This document shows positions 33,104-40,040 of a DNA stretch of 44,177 bases, in pieces. A program made the translations under genes and the position numbers. Each line of letters opens with the position of its first letter. Within the stretch, counting starts at the first letter, position 1. The notes beneath the pieces were generated by a model. It did no database searches. It saw only the letters and a list, made by a program, of their open reading frames with translations, and was not told the DNA's origin. Origin of the DNA: a virus; IMG/VR virus record IMGVR_UViG_3300025000_002876, positions 1-44,177 of that record; one strand, given 5' to 3'.

Positions 33104-33406
33104 TTACCGCTCTTTCAGAAGCCAGACATATTCATTCCCGGTGTAATGTAGTTTGAAGCCAAAGTCTTCCATGGCCATTTTGACTTTTGATTTAGAGACG
33201 TCGGTGGTTGATTCCATTTCGTCGATCAGATCGAGGGTGGTTTTATGGTCGGTGCTTTCGGGAAATGTTTCGGCTGGGGCGTAGCGGTCGAAAATAAGGG
33301 CTACAAGCGATTCTTCTATGGATGGTTTGTTGTCAACCGTTTTTTCGTCCACTTCATCGTCGATGTAAGCTGTACGAAATCCTCTGATTACTGGTTTTTT
33401 ATTCAT
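33104..33406 (-). CDS. Small tail-region protein, possible tail assembly chaperone
   Basis: 100 aa from the ATG at 33406 (MNKKPVIRGFRTAYID). The frame is open to 33445, but that would run through a terminator-like hairpin. The protein is acidic in the middle and ends AMEDFGFKLHYTGNEYVWLL, which resembles a winged-helix or chaperone fold. Position directly upstream of the tape measure is where tail chaperones sit, but no frameshift signal was seen, so this is only a guess. Confidence 0.55.
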   Translation of the reverse strand: MNKKPVIRGFRTAYIDDEVDEKTVDNKPSIEESLVALIFDRYAPAETFPESTDHKTTLDLIDEMESTTDVSKSKVKMAMEDFGFKLHYTGNEYVWLLKER

Positions 33407-33420
33407 GGCAGAGATTTTTA

Positions 33421-33541
33421 AAAAACCCCGATAGCGGATCGCCAAATCACATTTCAGTGGCCATAACGCATTACTGAAAACGCTATCGGGGGAAAACCTT
33501 GCCTTCAGCGCGTCATGACTTTTTATTAAATGTGATTTGGC
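33421..33541 (-). promoter_or_regulatory. Interlocked inverted repeats, possible attenuator/riboregulator
   Basis: Read on the minus strand: arm B GCCAAATCACATTT (33541-33528), arm A CCCCGATAGCG (33491-33481), an inner TTTCAGT/ACTGAAA stem, arm B' (33454-33441), arm A' CGCTATCGGGG (33436-33426), then T's. A/A' plus the T run is an intrinsic terminator 20 nt before the 33,406 start codon. B pairs perfectly (14 bp) with B' inside the terminator loop, giving a pseudoknot or competing fold. Confidence 0.6.
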
Positions 33542-33600
33542 TTTGTAAAGATAGGTATTAAAGTGGAAAGAAAACCCGGTGGATAGCGCGGTTTTTTAAT

Positions 33601-33714
33601 CTATAAAACGACAAATATATATCCTAATGCAATGGCTATAATAATGATCAGGGATGGAATAAGGAAAGGTTTTATTCGTTTTTGCCAGATTTTATCTAAT
33701 AGGTCGTCATTCAT
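33601..33714 (-). CDS. 37-residue single-span membrane peptide
   Basis: 37 aa: a short charged start (MNDDLLDKIWQKRIKPF) and then one hydrophobic span (LIPSLIIIIAIALGYIFVVL). Its ATG overlaps the stop of the upstream gene by 8 nt, which argues that it is translated. With its two upstream neighbours it forms a three-gene membrane-protein set. Confidence 0.6.
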   Translation of the reverse strand: MNDDLLDKIWQKRIKPFLIPSLIIIIAIALGYIFVVL

Positions 33715-34066
33715 TGTGGAGTAATTTTAAACTATCGGGATTAAAATTCTTAACTGGCAATACCAGGTTGTGATAAAGCGTTCCGTATTGCTCTCCGGTT
33801 CCGCGGAGGTTGTCTAAATGAAAATAGATCATTTTGGTTTTTGGGAAATGAAATGAATCGGCAACTGCCTGATACTGGTCGGGGTGCAACTGACGAGATG
33901 TTCCTATAAAATACATTTCGTACCTGACTTCAAACCATTCGCAAACTGTACCATCGGCAAGTGTTACTTTATATTCTTTTTTGGCTTTGGGTTTATCGTC
34001 GGTGCAAAGGTTAATTAATGCAAGTGAAATGATAATGATAACGATAATCAGGATGACTTTTTTCAT
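33707..34066 (-). CDS. Membrane-anchored hypothetical protein
   Basis: 119 aa. N-terminal hydrophobic anchor (MKKVILIIVIIIISLALINL), then an outward soluble domain (YKVTLADGTVCEWFEVRYEM, LRGTGEQYGTLYHNLVLPVK). ATGA coupling with the upstream gene. Not a structural protein by appearance; a lysogenic-conversion or superinfection-exclusion role is possible but unproven. Confidence 0.6.
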   Translation of the reverse strand: MKKVILIIVIIIISLALINLCTDDKPKAKKEYKVTLADGTVCEWFEVRYEMYFIGTSRQLHPDQYQAVADSFHFPKTKMIYFHLDNLRGTGEQYGTLYHNLVLPVKNFNPDSLKLLHNE

Positions 34067-34809
34067 TGGGTAAGTTTAGATTGTTCAAGTTTTATAAGTT
34101 TTTGTTCCAGTTCTTCGGTTTTAAGCCAGTCTCCTTCTTTTTTGGCTTTTGAAATATTGCTTTGTATGTTTTTTCGTTGGCGCTTATAGGCTTCATCAGG
34201 TGATTCTTGTTGCTGAATTTCTCTAGCAATATCTTTTAGTTTATCAGCAATGTATTCACCTTCATTTTCACGGGCATTTAACCATTTTACAGCAGTTGAA
34301 GGAGTTTTGGTAATTAGTTCAGAATTAAACTTTTGGAAAGAGGATTTTTCTAAAGCTTCAATTAGCAGATTTGTTTTAAATTCTTGATAAATATGAGGGT
34401 TATAGATTATCATTCGATAATACTCAAGTAATTTTGCATAACTATATTGGAAAATCTGATCAGATTCAATCAATTCTTTAAGTTCAGCATTTCGGATGGA
34501 TTCAAGTTCACGCGACAGATCCATCAATACTTTATACTCTAAACGGCTATTTTCCCAGTAATACCAACTTTCTTCACGCTTGTCTTTAATATATTTTTCG
34601 ATTTGTTGAAGTGATTTTCCCTGATGATGATTTTTGTATGCCAAGTACATTTCATCATGCTCACCTCTAGTTATTCTTTCCTTTTTTTCATTGTCGCTTT
34701 TAACAATGCTGTCAGGGTATTGGATATATTTTTCAGGAGGTTTTTTGGTTGATTTGGAAGATAACGCAATAATTAATACGATAGCGAGGAATAGTCCGAA
34801 CCATATCAT
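34063..34809 (-). CDS. Membrane-anchored coiled-coil protein
   Basis: 248 aa. N-terminal anchor (MIWFGLFLAIVLIIALSSKS) followed by an almost wholly helical, charged region with coiled coils (QQIEKYIKDKREESWYYWEN; RQRKNIQSNISKAKKEGDWL). No family recognised. Base composition is more AT-rich than in the flanking neck genes. The gene starts about 70 bp after a terminator-like hairpin, so this three-gene set may be its own unit within the late region. Confidence 0.6.
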   Translation of the reverse strand: MIWFGLFLAIVLIIALSSKSTKKPPEKYIQYPDSIVKSDNEKKERITRGEHDEMYLAYKNHHQGKSLQQIEKYIKDKREESWYYWENSRLEYKVLMDLSRELESIRNAELKELIESDQIFQYSYAKLLEYYRMIIYNPHIYQEFKTNLLIEALEKSSFQKFNSELITKTPSTAVKWLNARENEGEYIADKLKDIAREIQQQESPDEAYKRQRKNIQSNISKAKKEGDWLKTEELEQKLIKLEQSKLTQ

Positions 34810-34857
34810 AGGTGTTTACTTTTGGTTTATCCAACTAAGTTATGACAATTGGATGGA

Positions 34858-34880
34858 ATAAAAAAACCTGCATTTGTAGG
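34858..34880 (-). terminator. Possible terminator after the tail-completion gene
   Basis: Minus-strand AACCTAC..GCAGGTT hairpin (one mismatch) followed by seven T's, just after the stop at 34882. Confidence 0.55.
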
Positions 34881-34881
34881 T

Positions 34882-35457
34882 TTACAAAATCTTCATTGCA
34901 GTTGAGTTTACCACGGCATCGGCATTGATTCGTGCAAGGCGGTCGGCCAATTCGGGCAAATGTTGATCGAGAACCGGGTTAAACCATTCGACGGCAATAC
35001 GTGGATGAACCTGCGGGCCTTTGGCGGTTCGGTTGACAAAGCCATTACCGGCAGCATGGTAACCGCGGCCAACTCCTTTATGTACAAATACGCCGTGCCG
35101 CTCGAATTTAAAGGCTATTTTGAAAATGCGATCAACATCTTTCTGTGTATAACTGCCAATTGATTCAGCCAGTTTCTTCTCGGTTTGGCGGCCATGGTCG
35201 CGCAAAACGAAGGATTCTGTTTTGCCATCGGAAAACCACCGGGCACTGGAGCGCAATGCACGGCGAACTTTGGGAACCCACATTTCAATTAGTTCGTTTG
35301 AACGAACGGTATCAAGCATATCCTGAAGGGTTTCCTGCTCGGTGCGGTTAACCAGGATAACTGGTTTGTGATTGCCTGCTATGGATCGGCCTGTGCCTAT
35401 GCGATTGCCTGTTTGCCGGTTGATTCCGTCGTTCTCTCTGTTTGGATCGTAGCCCAT
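34882..35457 (-). CDS. Neck/tail-completion protein (HK97 gp10-like)
   Basis: 191 aa. Helical core ELIEMWVPKVRRALRSSARW, then a beta part with FKFERHGVFVHKGVGRGYHA and the C-terminal helix NPVLDQHLPELADRLARINA. The order helix, strands with Arg/Gly, then an amphipathic C-terminal helix fits the gp10-like head-tail joining family. Position after connector genes supports it. First 30 residues are Gly/Asn-rich. Confidence 0.6.
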   Translation of the reverse strand: MGYDPNRENDGINRQTGNRIGTGRSIAGNHKPVILVNRTEQETLQDMLDTVRSNELIEMWVPKVRRALRSSARWFSDGKTESFVLRDHGRQTEKKLAESIGSYTQKDVDRIFKIAFKFERHGVFVHKGVGRGYHAAGNGFVNRTAKGPQVHPRIAVEWFNPVLDQHLPELADRLARINADAVVNSTAMKIL

Positions 35458-35591
35458 TTTTTTTATTTACTATTTTTTGATTTACGATTTACTATTTAAC
35501 CCCATTTACGTTCGGTTTTTCTTGTTCCTTGTTTTTCTGTTTCTTATTTATAAATGTAAAATATCGAATAAGAAATAAGGAATAAGAAAGT
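35458..35591. repeat. AT-rich repeat copy in leader
   Basis: Fourth copy of the TTTACTATTTT...GATTTACGATTTACTATT block, followed by a TTCTTATTT.../AAATAAGAA inverted sequence. No gene is seen. Confidence 0.6.
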
Positions 35592-36098
35592 TTATTCTTC
35601 TAACCACTTTGCAGGATCCACATCGTTACTCCGGGGTGATGTAAGTACATAGGTAAAGCGGATTCCATAACTGCCATCAATTTCGTTGGCAATGAGGGTG
35701 GCCTGTGAGGTGCTGAACTGGAAGTCGCGGATTACCGGCGTTAACGGGTTGCGTTTATCGGTTTTCATGCGCACGAGTATTTCGTCACCAATTTCTTCCA
35801 TGTGGTCCCAAACTGCATGGATGGCTTCAAAATCGGAGGAGTCGGAAACATGATCGAGTAACATAAACGCTCCGCTTCGGTTTTTTAGCAGATTGTCTGA
35901 TTTGCTGTCGGTAAAGTCGTAACCATAACCTTCCAGAATCAGGAACGGGTATTTAACGTCAGTACGATTGATACCGGCCAGTACTTCATCCACTTCCATC
36001 CGAAAGAAATGTTTTTCCTGATCGGTGTGCCCAATGTCAACGTGTGTACGGGCAAGGTTTTCGAAGTAGGTAACGAGTTGTGAGAATTTTGCAGCCAT
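35592..36098 (-). CDS. Neck/tail-terminator-like protein
   Basis: 168 aa from the ATG at 36098 (MAAKFSQLVTYFENLARTHV); the frame to 36224 translates a palindromic repeat and is rejected. Mixed alpha/beta with GAFMLLDHVSDSSDFEAIHA and SYGIRFTYVLTSP at the end. By size and place it suits a tail terminator or neck protein. Not matched to a named family. Confidence 0.6.
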   Translation of the reverse strand: MAAKFSQLVTYFENLARTHVDIGHTDQEKHFFRMEVDEVLAGINRTDVKYPFLILEGYGYDFTDSKSDNLLKNRSGAFMLLDHVSDSSDFEAIHAVWDHMEEIGDEILVRMKTDKRNPLTPVIRDFQFSTSQATLIANEIDGSYGIRFTYVLTSPRSNDVDPAKWLEE

Positions 36099-36114
36099 AA
36101 TATTTATTTTTAGG

Positions 36115-36140
36115 AGAGACGCACAGCCGTGCGTCTGTAC
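36115..36140. repeat. REP-like palindrome GACGCACAGCCGTGCGTC
   Basis: AGAGACGCACAGCCGTGCGT followed by CTGTAC, in the gap between two neck genes. Other copies: 36,974-36,991 (partial), 36,999-37,024 and 38,076-38,101. Confidence 0.8.
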
Positions 36141-36145
36141 ATAAA

Positions 36146-36958
36146 TTAATTTTTTCGTCGTGCATTTTCCTTGTATTTGCGGGTCATGTAGGTGAATATG
36201 GTGTTGATGGGCTGATTGGCCCAATCGTCGTTGTGCAGGATATCGTCGCCTACAAAGTTTTGGAAGATCTTAATCCAGACGGAAGAGTCACGGGTTACGG
36301 GTTCCGGGTTGCGTGTTTCGGGTTCCGGGTTCCCGGTTAATTCTTCTCTTTTTTGGAAGATCAGCGGGTAGGCGAGGCTTAGCCATTCGTGTATGAGTTG
36401 CCAGTTAATGGCAATGGCTTCGCGGGTTGTTCGGTCGATCTTGCCAACTGCTGCATGGCGTTTCTGTATGCATTGTTCATCAAACTTTTCATCTTTCAGG
36501 AGATATAGAGCAGCGATGAATTTATTGAGATCTTCTTCTTTTTGCGAATCCTGGTAGTTGCTGAAATAGGTATCGGCAAAGATGAACTGGCCAAAGGTGA
36601 TGCCTTTTAATTTGGGGCTTGGGGCGTGGAGCGTGGAGCATGGAGCTTGGGGCATGGAGTGTGGGGCATGGAGCTCGCTGATTATAAACTCGTGATACGC
36701 TTTGTGGTCGCCAACAAATTCGAGGTATTCCATAAGTTTAAAGCGCTCGTAATCGTCGCAGCGGTTGAAAATGTGTTTGCCGATGCCTGACATTGCTGAT
36801 AAAAATTCGACATCGGTGGTGTGATTTTTATAAAGTCGGGCTATGGCAATGAGCTGTTTGGCGCTGATTTCGCCCCAGTTTTCAGGGAATGCCCCGGTTA
36901 CCGTGCGGTAAAGCGGGAGAAAAGTGATGGGGCGATATTTTACGGTGATGGATTTCAT
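36146..36958 (-). CDS. Hypothetical neck-region protein with repeat-derived insertions
   Basis: 270 aa. The core (FPENWGEISAKQLIAIARLY, DDYERFKLMEYLEFVGDH) is helical and not assigned. Two stretches are clearly low-complexity and encoded by simple host-style repeats: about residues 93-112 (HAPHSMPQAPCSTLHAPSPK, from GGGGC-TGGAG DNA at about 36,618-36,673) and about 215-230 (NPEPETRNPEPVTRD, from GGGTT-CGG DNA at about 36,295-36,345). Both keep the frame. Lies between connector and terminator-like genes. Confidence 0.6.
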   Translation of the reverse strand: MKSITVKYRPITFLPLYRTVTGAFPENWGEISAKQLIAIARLYKNHTTDVEFLSAMSGIGKHIFNRCDDYERFKLMEYLEFVGDHKAYHEFIISELHAPHSMPQAPCSTLHAPSPKLKGITFGQFIFADTYFSNYQDSQKEEDLNKFIAALYLLKDEKFDEQCIQKRHAAVGKIDRTTREAIAINWQLIHEWLSLAYPLIFQKREELTGNPEPETRNPEPVTRDSSVWIKIFQNFVGDDILHNDDWANQPINTIFTYMTRKYKENARRKN

Positions 36959-36973
36959 TTTGTTGGTTTATGA

Positions 36974-37024
36974 AGAGACGCACAGCTGTGCTTTATGAAG
37001 AGACGCACGGCCGTGCGTCAGTAC
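36974..37024. repeat. Tandem REP-like palindromes
   Basis: A truncated and a full copy of the GACGCAC(A/G)GC(C/T)GTGC palindrome in direct tandem, between two neck genes. Confidence 0.8.
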
Positions 37025-37035
37025 GATTTAAATTT

Positions 37036-38025
37036 TTATGCCCAGAATGTTTTTTTATCGGTATTGTCGCGTCGAAATACGCTGCCGGTTTGGCCTGAAT
37101 AGGTGGGCCAGTCGGTAGTGTTTGCAGCGAGGTAGCTTTTAAGCTGATCGAGGTAAGCGTTTCCCAATGAACGGTTGCGGGCAGCAAGCAAGGCAATACG
37201 ATCGGCATTAGCAGGCTGTTTATTTTTACCGCTGATGGTTGTTGCCGACGTACTTTCAAAATACAAGCCTTTTTCGGTGAGATCGGCGCCAGATTCTTCC
37301 ATCAACATGGCGGTTGACAGGTAGGCAATGGGTTTCCGGATGTACGGAAGAATGGCCAAAACCTTGGCTGCAGGTTCGTCTTTAACCATTTCGGCTTTGA
37401 TGTAGTCGAAAATAACAGATCCAAGTATTGGATGTATCTCCATATCTTCGACTAATCCGGCATACGATTTCAGGCGCAGAAAAGTAAGGCGGCTGCTGTT
37501 GATGTCGATAATTGAATTGAATGTTTTAGTGTTTGGGATAAAGGCCGATTTGATTACGGTCCAGGTTGGCGTTGTGTCGAAATCGTCGAAATACACAATG
37601 TTTGTTTCGAGATACTCCAGAGCTTCGTCCATGGCATTGAATCCGGCTGTTTTGAAGTATTCTTTTAGCTCGTCTTCCTGGTAATGATATAAGCCTTTGG
37701 TGGTAGTGGTTTCAGTACGCTTAAAACCACTATCTGAAATGGTTGCATTTAGCACCTGAAAACCCATCCAGTAAGCTAAGTGAATAAGCGACTTTTGAAT
37801 TTTCAGCAAAAGCGCTTCCATTTGCTCTACGTTAAAATCGGACGATCCGGATCCAAGCGGTTTAGCATCGTAATAATCCTGAAGCTGTGTAAACAAACCT
37901 GAGCCTAACAATGGCTGAATGTAGGCGGTTTCGGCGTTTGAAATATGTGGTTTTACGCGGTTAAATTCGGTACCGTTGCCAACTACCAAGTGGTTCTGAA
38001 TTTCGAGGATGGTGGTGAATAGCAT
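37036..38025 (-). CDS. Head-tail connector protein (DUF6712-type)
   Basis: 329 aa. The N-terminus (FNRVKPHISNAETAYIQPLL, then GSGLFTQLQDYYDA) and HLAYWMGFQVLNATISDSGF match the connector family found next to the portal in Bacteroidota phages. It carries a helical core like gp6-type connectors. It would form the ring below the portal. The gene is 87 bp after the portal stop; the gap holds a REP-like palindrome. Confidence 0.75.
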   Translation of the reverse strand: MLFTTILEIQNHLVVGNGTEFNRVKPHISNAETAYIQPLLGSGLFTQLQDYYDAKPLGSGSSDFNVEQMEALLLKIQKSLIHLAYWMGFQVLNATISDSGFKRTETTTTKGLYHYQEDELKEYFKTAGFNAMDEALEYLETNIVYFDDFDTTPTWTVIKSAFIPNTKTFNSIIDINSSRLTFLRLKSYAGLVEDMEIHPILGSVIFDYIKAEMVKDEPAAKVLAILPYIRKPIAYLSTAMLMEESGADLTEKGLYFESTSATTISGKNKQPANADRIALLAARNRSLGNAYLDQLKSYLAANTTDWPTYSGQTGSVFRRDNTDKKTFWA

Positions 38026-38075
38026 GGGAAAAAAGTTTATCAGTTATGAATTATGAGCTATAAGAATATTTTAGA

Positions 38076-38101
38076 AGAGACGCACAGCCGTGCGTCTGTA
38101 C
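38076..38101. repeat. REP-like palindrome between portal and connector genes
   Basis: Same sequence as at 36,115-36,140 over all 26 bases. Confidence 0.8.
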
Positions 38102-38112
38102 AAAAAACGATA

Positions 38113-39477
38113 TCATGATAACGTTTTGGTGGTTCCGGCGCCGGTGTCGAGTGTGGTGAGCACGGTGTTACGGAAACGCCATTCAACGGTTTCAGCGCCT
38201 CCATTGTAGCGGTGGTATAGTTCAATGGGATCGAGTATTCCCTGACGGTCGAGCCATGCGTTGGCTACGTTCACCAGGTAAGCCTCGCGGATGTTTGAAC
38301 CTCCCTGATTTCCGGCGTATGTACCTCCGGGCATTCCGGCGCCCATTACGTTGGGGTTAACCATGATGGCAAACATGATTTCGGAATTGGCAGCGGCTGA
38401 AGTAATCAGGTTTTGTTCGTTGCTCAATTTGTTCTCAAGCGGTTTAATGATCCACTGTTCTTCGGCTTTTCCGTTGGTTGGGTTGATTTCGAAAAAAGTG
38501 AAGATGGGTTTATCGGCATTGTCGGTTCCACACAGGTTATCTTCAATGCTATCCATATAATCGTTGATGGCTGCTTTTCGTAAATCGGTGGATGCAAATT
38601 CGGTTTTCGGAAACTGACGGTCCCAGAACGAATAAGGGATTTGGATGTGCCATTTCCAGGTGATTTGGTTGGCATATGCTTTTTTCAGGAAGTTGGGGAT
38701 CATACCGGCGATATCGACCCATCCGGCCAGATAAGAAGCGTACCATAGCGGCGAGGAATAATATTCGTTGTTGCTCCAGCTGTCGCGGATGCACATGATG
38801 AACGATTTACCTTTGGTTTGATTGGCATACTTCCGGCGCTGAAGGTCGGCAAACGGATCGTATTCGTCGAGCACATCAATGACGGAATATTCTCCTTTAC
38901 CAGGAGTATCGGGCCATTTTCCGGAAACAATACATTTTTCGACAACTCCCTCTTTATTTGCTTCGCTCAGTCGGCAGTATTTGGCATTGATGGTGTTTAT
39001 TCCAACAATTTTATCGCCTTCGGCATTCATGAGAAGTTGTACAAACGGAATACCGAGTTTAAGATAATCGCGCAAGGCTTTTTCCATGTAACGGCGCACC
39101 ATGCGGCTGTTAGCAAATACTGCAAGTGTTTTATCTTCCGGAGCTTTTAACAGTTCGTTGCCTTTTTCGTCGTAGCCTTCTACAGTGCAGGGATATATTC
39201 CTTGTCCCAGTGTGAAATTACGGGTAAAACGGAGGCCTGTATTGAGTACGCCTACTTTGCCAATAATTTCATCGGCTTTGGTTGGCCAATCGTTATTTGG
39301 TCCCCAACTGGCAATGGTTATATCGTCGACTTTTGTTTTATCGAGGTTGGTGCCGGAAGGTTTTGGCGATTCGGTTTTTTTAGGACGTTCGGTAGGGCCA
39401 CCTTTTGTAACACCCATGTAGCTTCGTCCTGAAACCATTAACGGGTCGCCTGCATTGTTCCAAAGTATTTCTGCCAT
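38113..39477 (-). CDS. Phage portal protein
   Basis: 454 aa, portal size. Portal-like flow: TKADEIIGKVGVLNTGLRFT, FTLGQGIYPCTVEG, YMEKALRDYLKLGIPFVQLL, INAKYCRLSE, WYASYLAGWVDIAGMIPNFL, WIIKPLENKLSNEQNLITSA, MVNPNVMGAGMPGGTYAGNQ, GSNIREAYLVN. The order stem-wing-crown and the NxxREA end block are usual for Bacteroidota portals. It would form the dodecameric DNA channel at one capsid vertex. A capsid gene and a terminase gene would be expected nearby but are not in the window. Confidence 0.85.
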   Translation of the reverse strand: MAEILWNNAGDPLMVSGRSYMGVTKGGPTERPKKTESPKPSGTNLDKTKVDDITIASWGPNNDWPTKADEIIGKVGVLNTGLRFTRNFTLGQGIYPCTVEGYDEKGNELLKAPEDKTLAVFANSRMVRRYMEKALRDYLKLGIPFVQLLMNAEGDKIVGINTINAKYCRLSEANKEGVVEKCIVSGKWPDTPGKGEYSVIDVLDEYDPFADLQRRKYANQTKGKSFIMCIRDSWSNNEYYSSPLWYASYLAGWVDIAGMIPNFLKKAYANQITWKWHIQIPYSFWDRQFPKTEFASTDLRKAAINDYMDSIEDNLCGTDNADKPIFTFFEINPTNGKAEEQWIIKPLENKLSNEQNLITSAAANSEIMFAIMVNPNVMGAGMPGGTYAGNQGGSNIREAYLVNVANAWLDRQGILDPIELYHRYNGGAETVEWRFRNTVLTTLDTGAGTTKTLS

Positions 39478-39480
39478 CTT

Positions 39481-39596
39481 GATGTATTTACGATCCTAAT
39501 TATTTACTATTTATTCATTTACTATTTACTATTGAACCCCATTGCGCTGATTAATGCGCAAATGGTAAATCGTAAATAGTCCAATTATAAATTTCT
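39481..39596. repeat. Interspersed palindromic repeat (copy 2)
   Basis: Same composite as 27,799-27,897: TTTACTATTTATTCATTTAC, then ACCCCATTGCGCTG, then GGTAAATCGTAAATAGTC. Located in the leader of the portal gene. Confidence 0.7.
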
Positions 39597-39884
39597 TCAC
39601 ATTCTTACTTTCATTCCGTTCCATTCAATAAGGCCGTCGATGTGGAACGGGGTAACATGGCCACAGCCTTCGCCCTGTGCATCGACCGGCAATACTCCAC
39701 GCATCCGGTTTTCTTTCATGTTCATTTTAAGCCCGGCAGCAACGGCCCGGGGCATAAATACGAGTTCGCCGTCTTTCTTCACAAATTTTACGGAGAAGGT
39801 AACCTGCTTGCCGTTTGGCGTTTCCTTGACTTCGTATTCGCGGAGGGCAAGGTTACGGCGGATGGTGATGGGCTTCGATACCAT
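39597..39884 (-). CDS. Small protein at the start of the late structural operon
   Basis: 95 aa, beta-rich and basic (ITIRRNLALREYEVKETPNG, VTFSVKFVKKDGELVFMP), ending in DGLIEWNGMKVRM. Unrecognised. It is the first gene after promoter P5 and precedes the portal by 119 bp, so it is probably a virion or packaging-related protein. Confidence 0.6.
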   Translation of the reverse strand: MVSKPITIRRNLALREYEVKETPNGKQVTFSVKFVKKDGELVFMPRAVAAGLKMNMKENRMRGVLPVDAQGEGCGHVTPFHIDGLIEWNGMKVRM

Positions 39885-39943
39885 AATAGTTCCAAGTTTC
39901 AGGTTTCAAGTTCCAAGTTGCCTTCGGAACTGTATTGTGAAAG

Positions 39944-39979
39944 CGAATATAAATGGATGGTAAACGAGGAGAAAGGACA
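39944..39979 (-). promoter_or_regulatory. Putative phage late promoter P5 (portal operon)
   Basis: On the minus strand: TGTCCTTTC (39979-39971), 19 nt, TATATTCG (39951-39944). First gene start at 39884. Confidence 0.8.
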
Positions 39980-40019
39980 GAAAAAAGAAGACCAGAGACG
40001 GAAGTCAGAAGACGGGAAC

Positions 40020-40040
40020 AAAAAAAGCCCCGAAGGGCTT
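40020..40040 (-). terminator. Terminator overlapping the end of the methylase-like gene
   Basis: Minus-strand AAGCCC-TTCG-GGGCTT followed by T's; the 5' arm overlaps the stop codon. Separates the right-end genes from late promoter P5. Confidence 0.88.

Noticed and set aside
36099-36224. N-terminal extension of the 35,592 gene
   Set aside because: It runs through a REP-like palindrome and overlaps the upstream gene; the ATG at 36098 gives a normal start.
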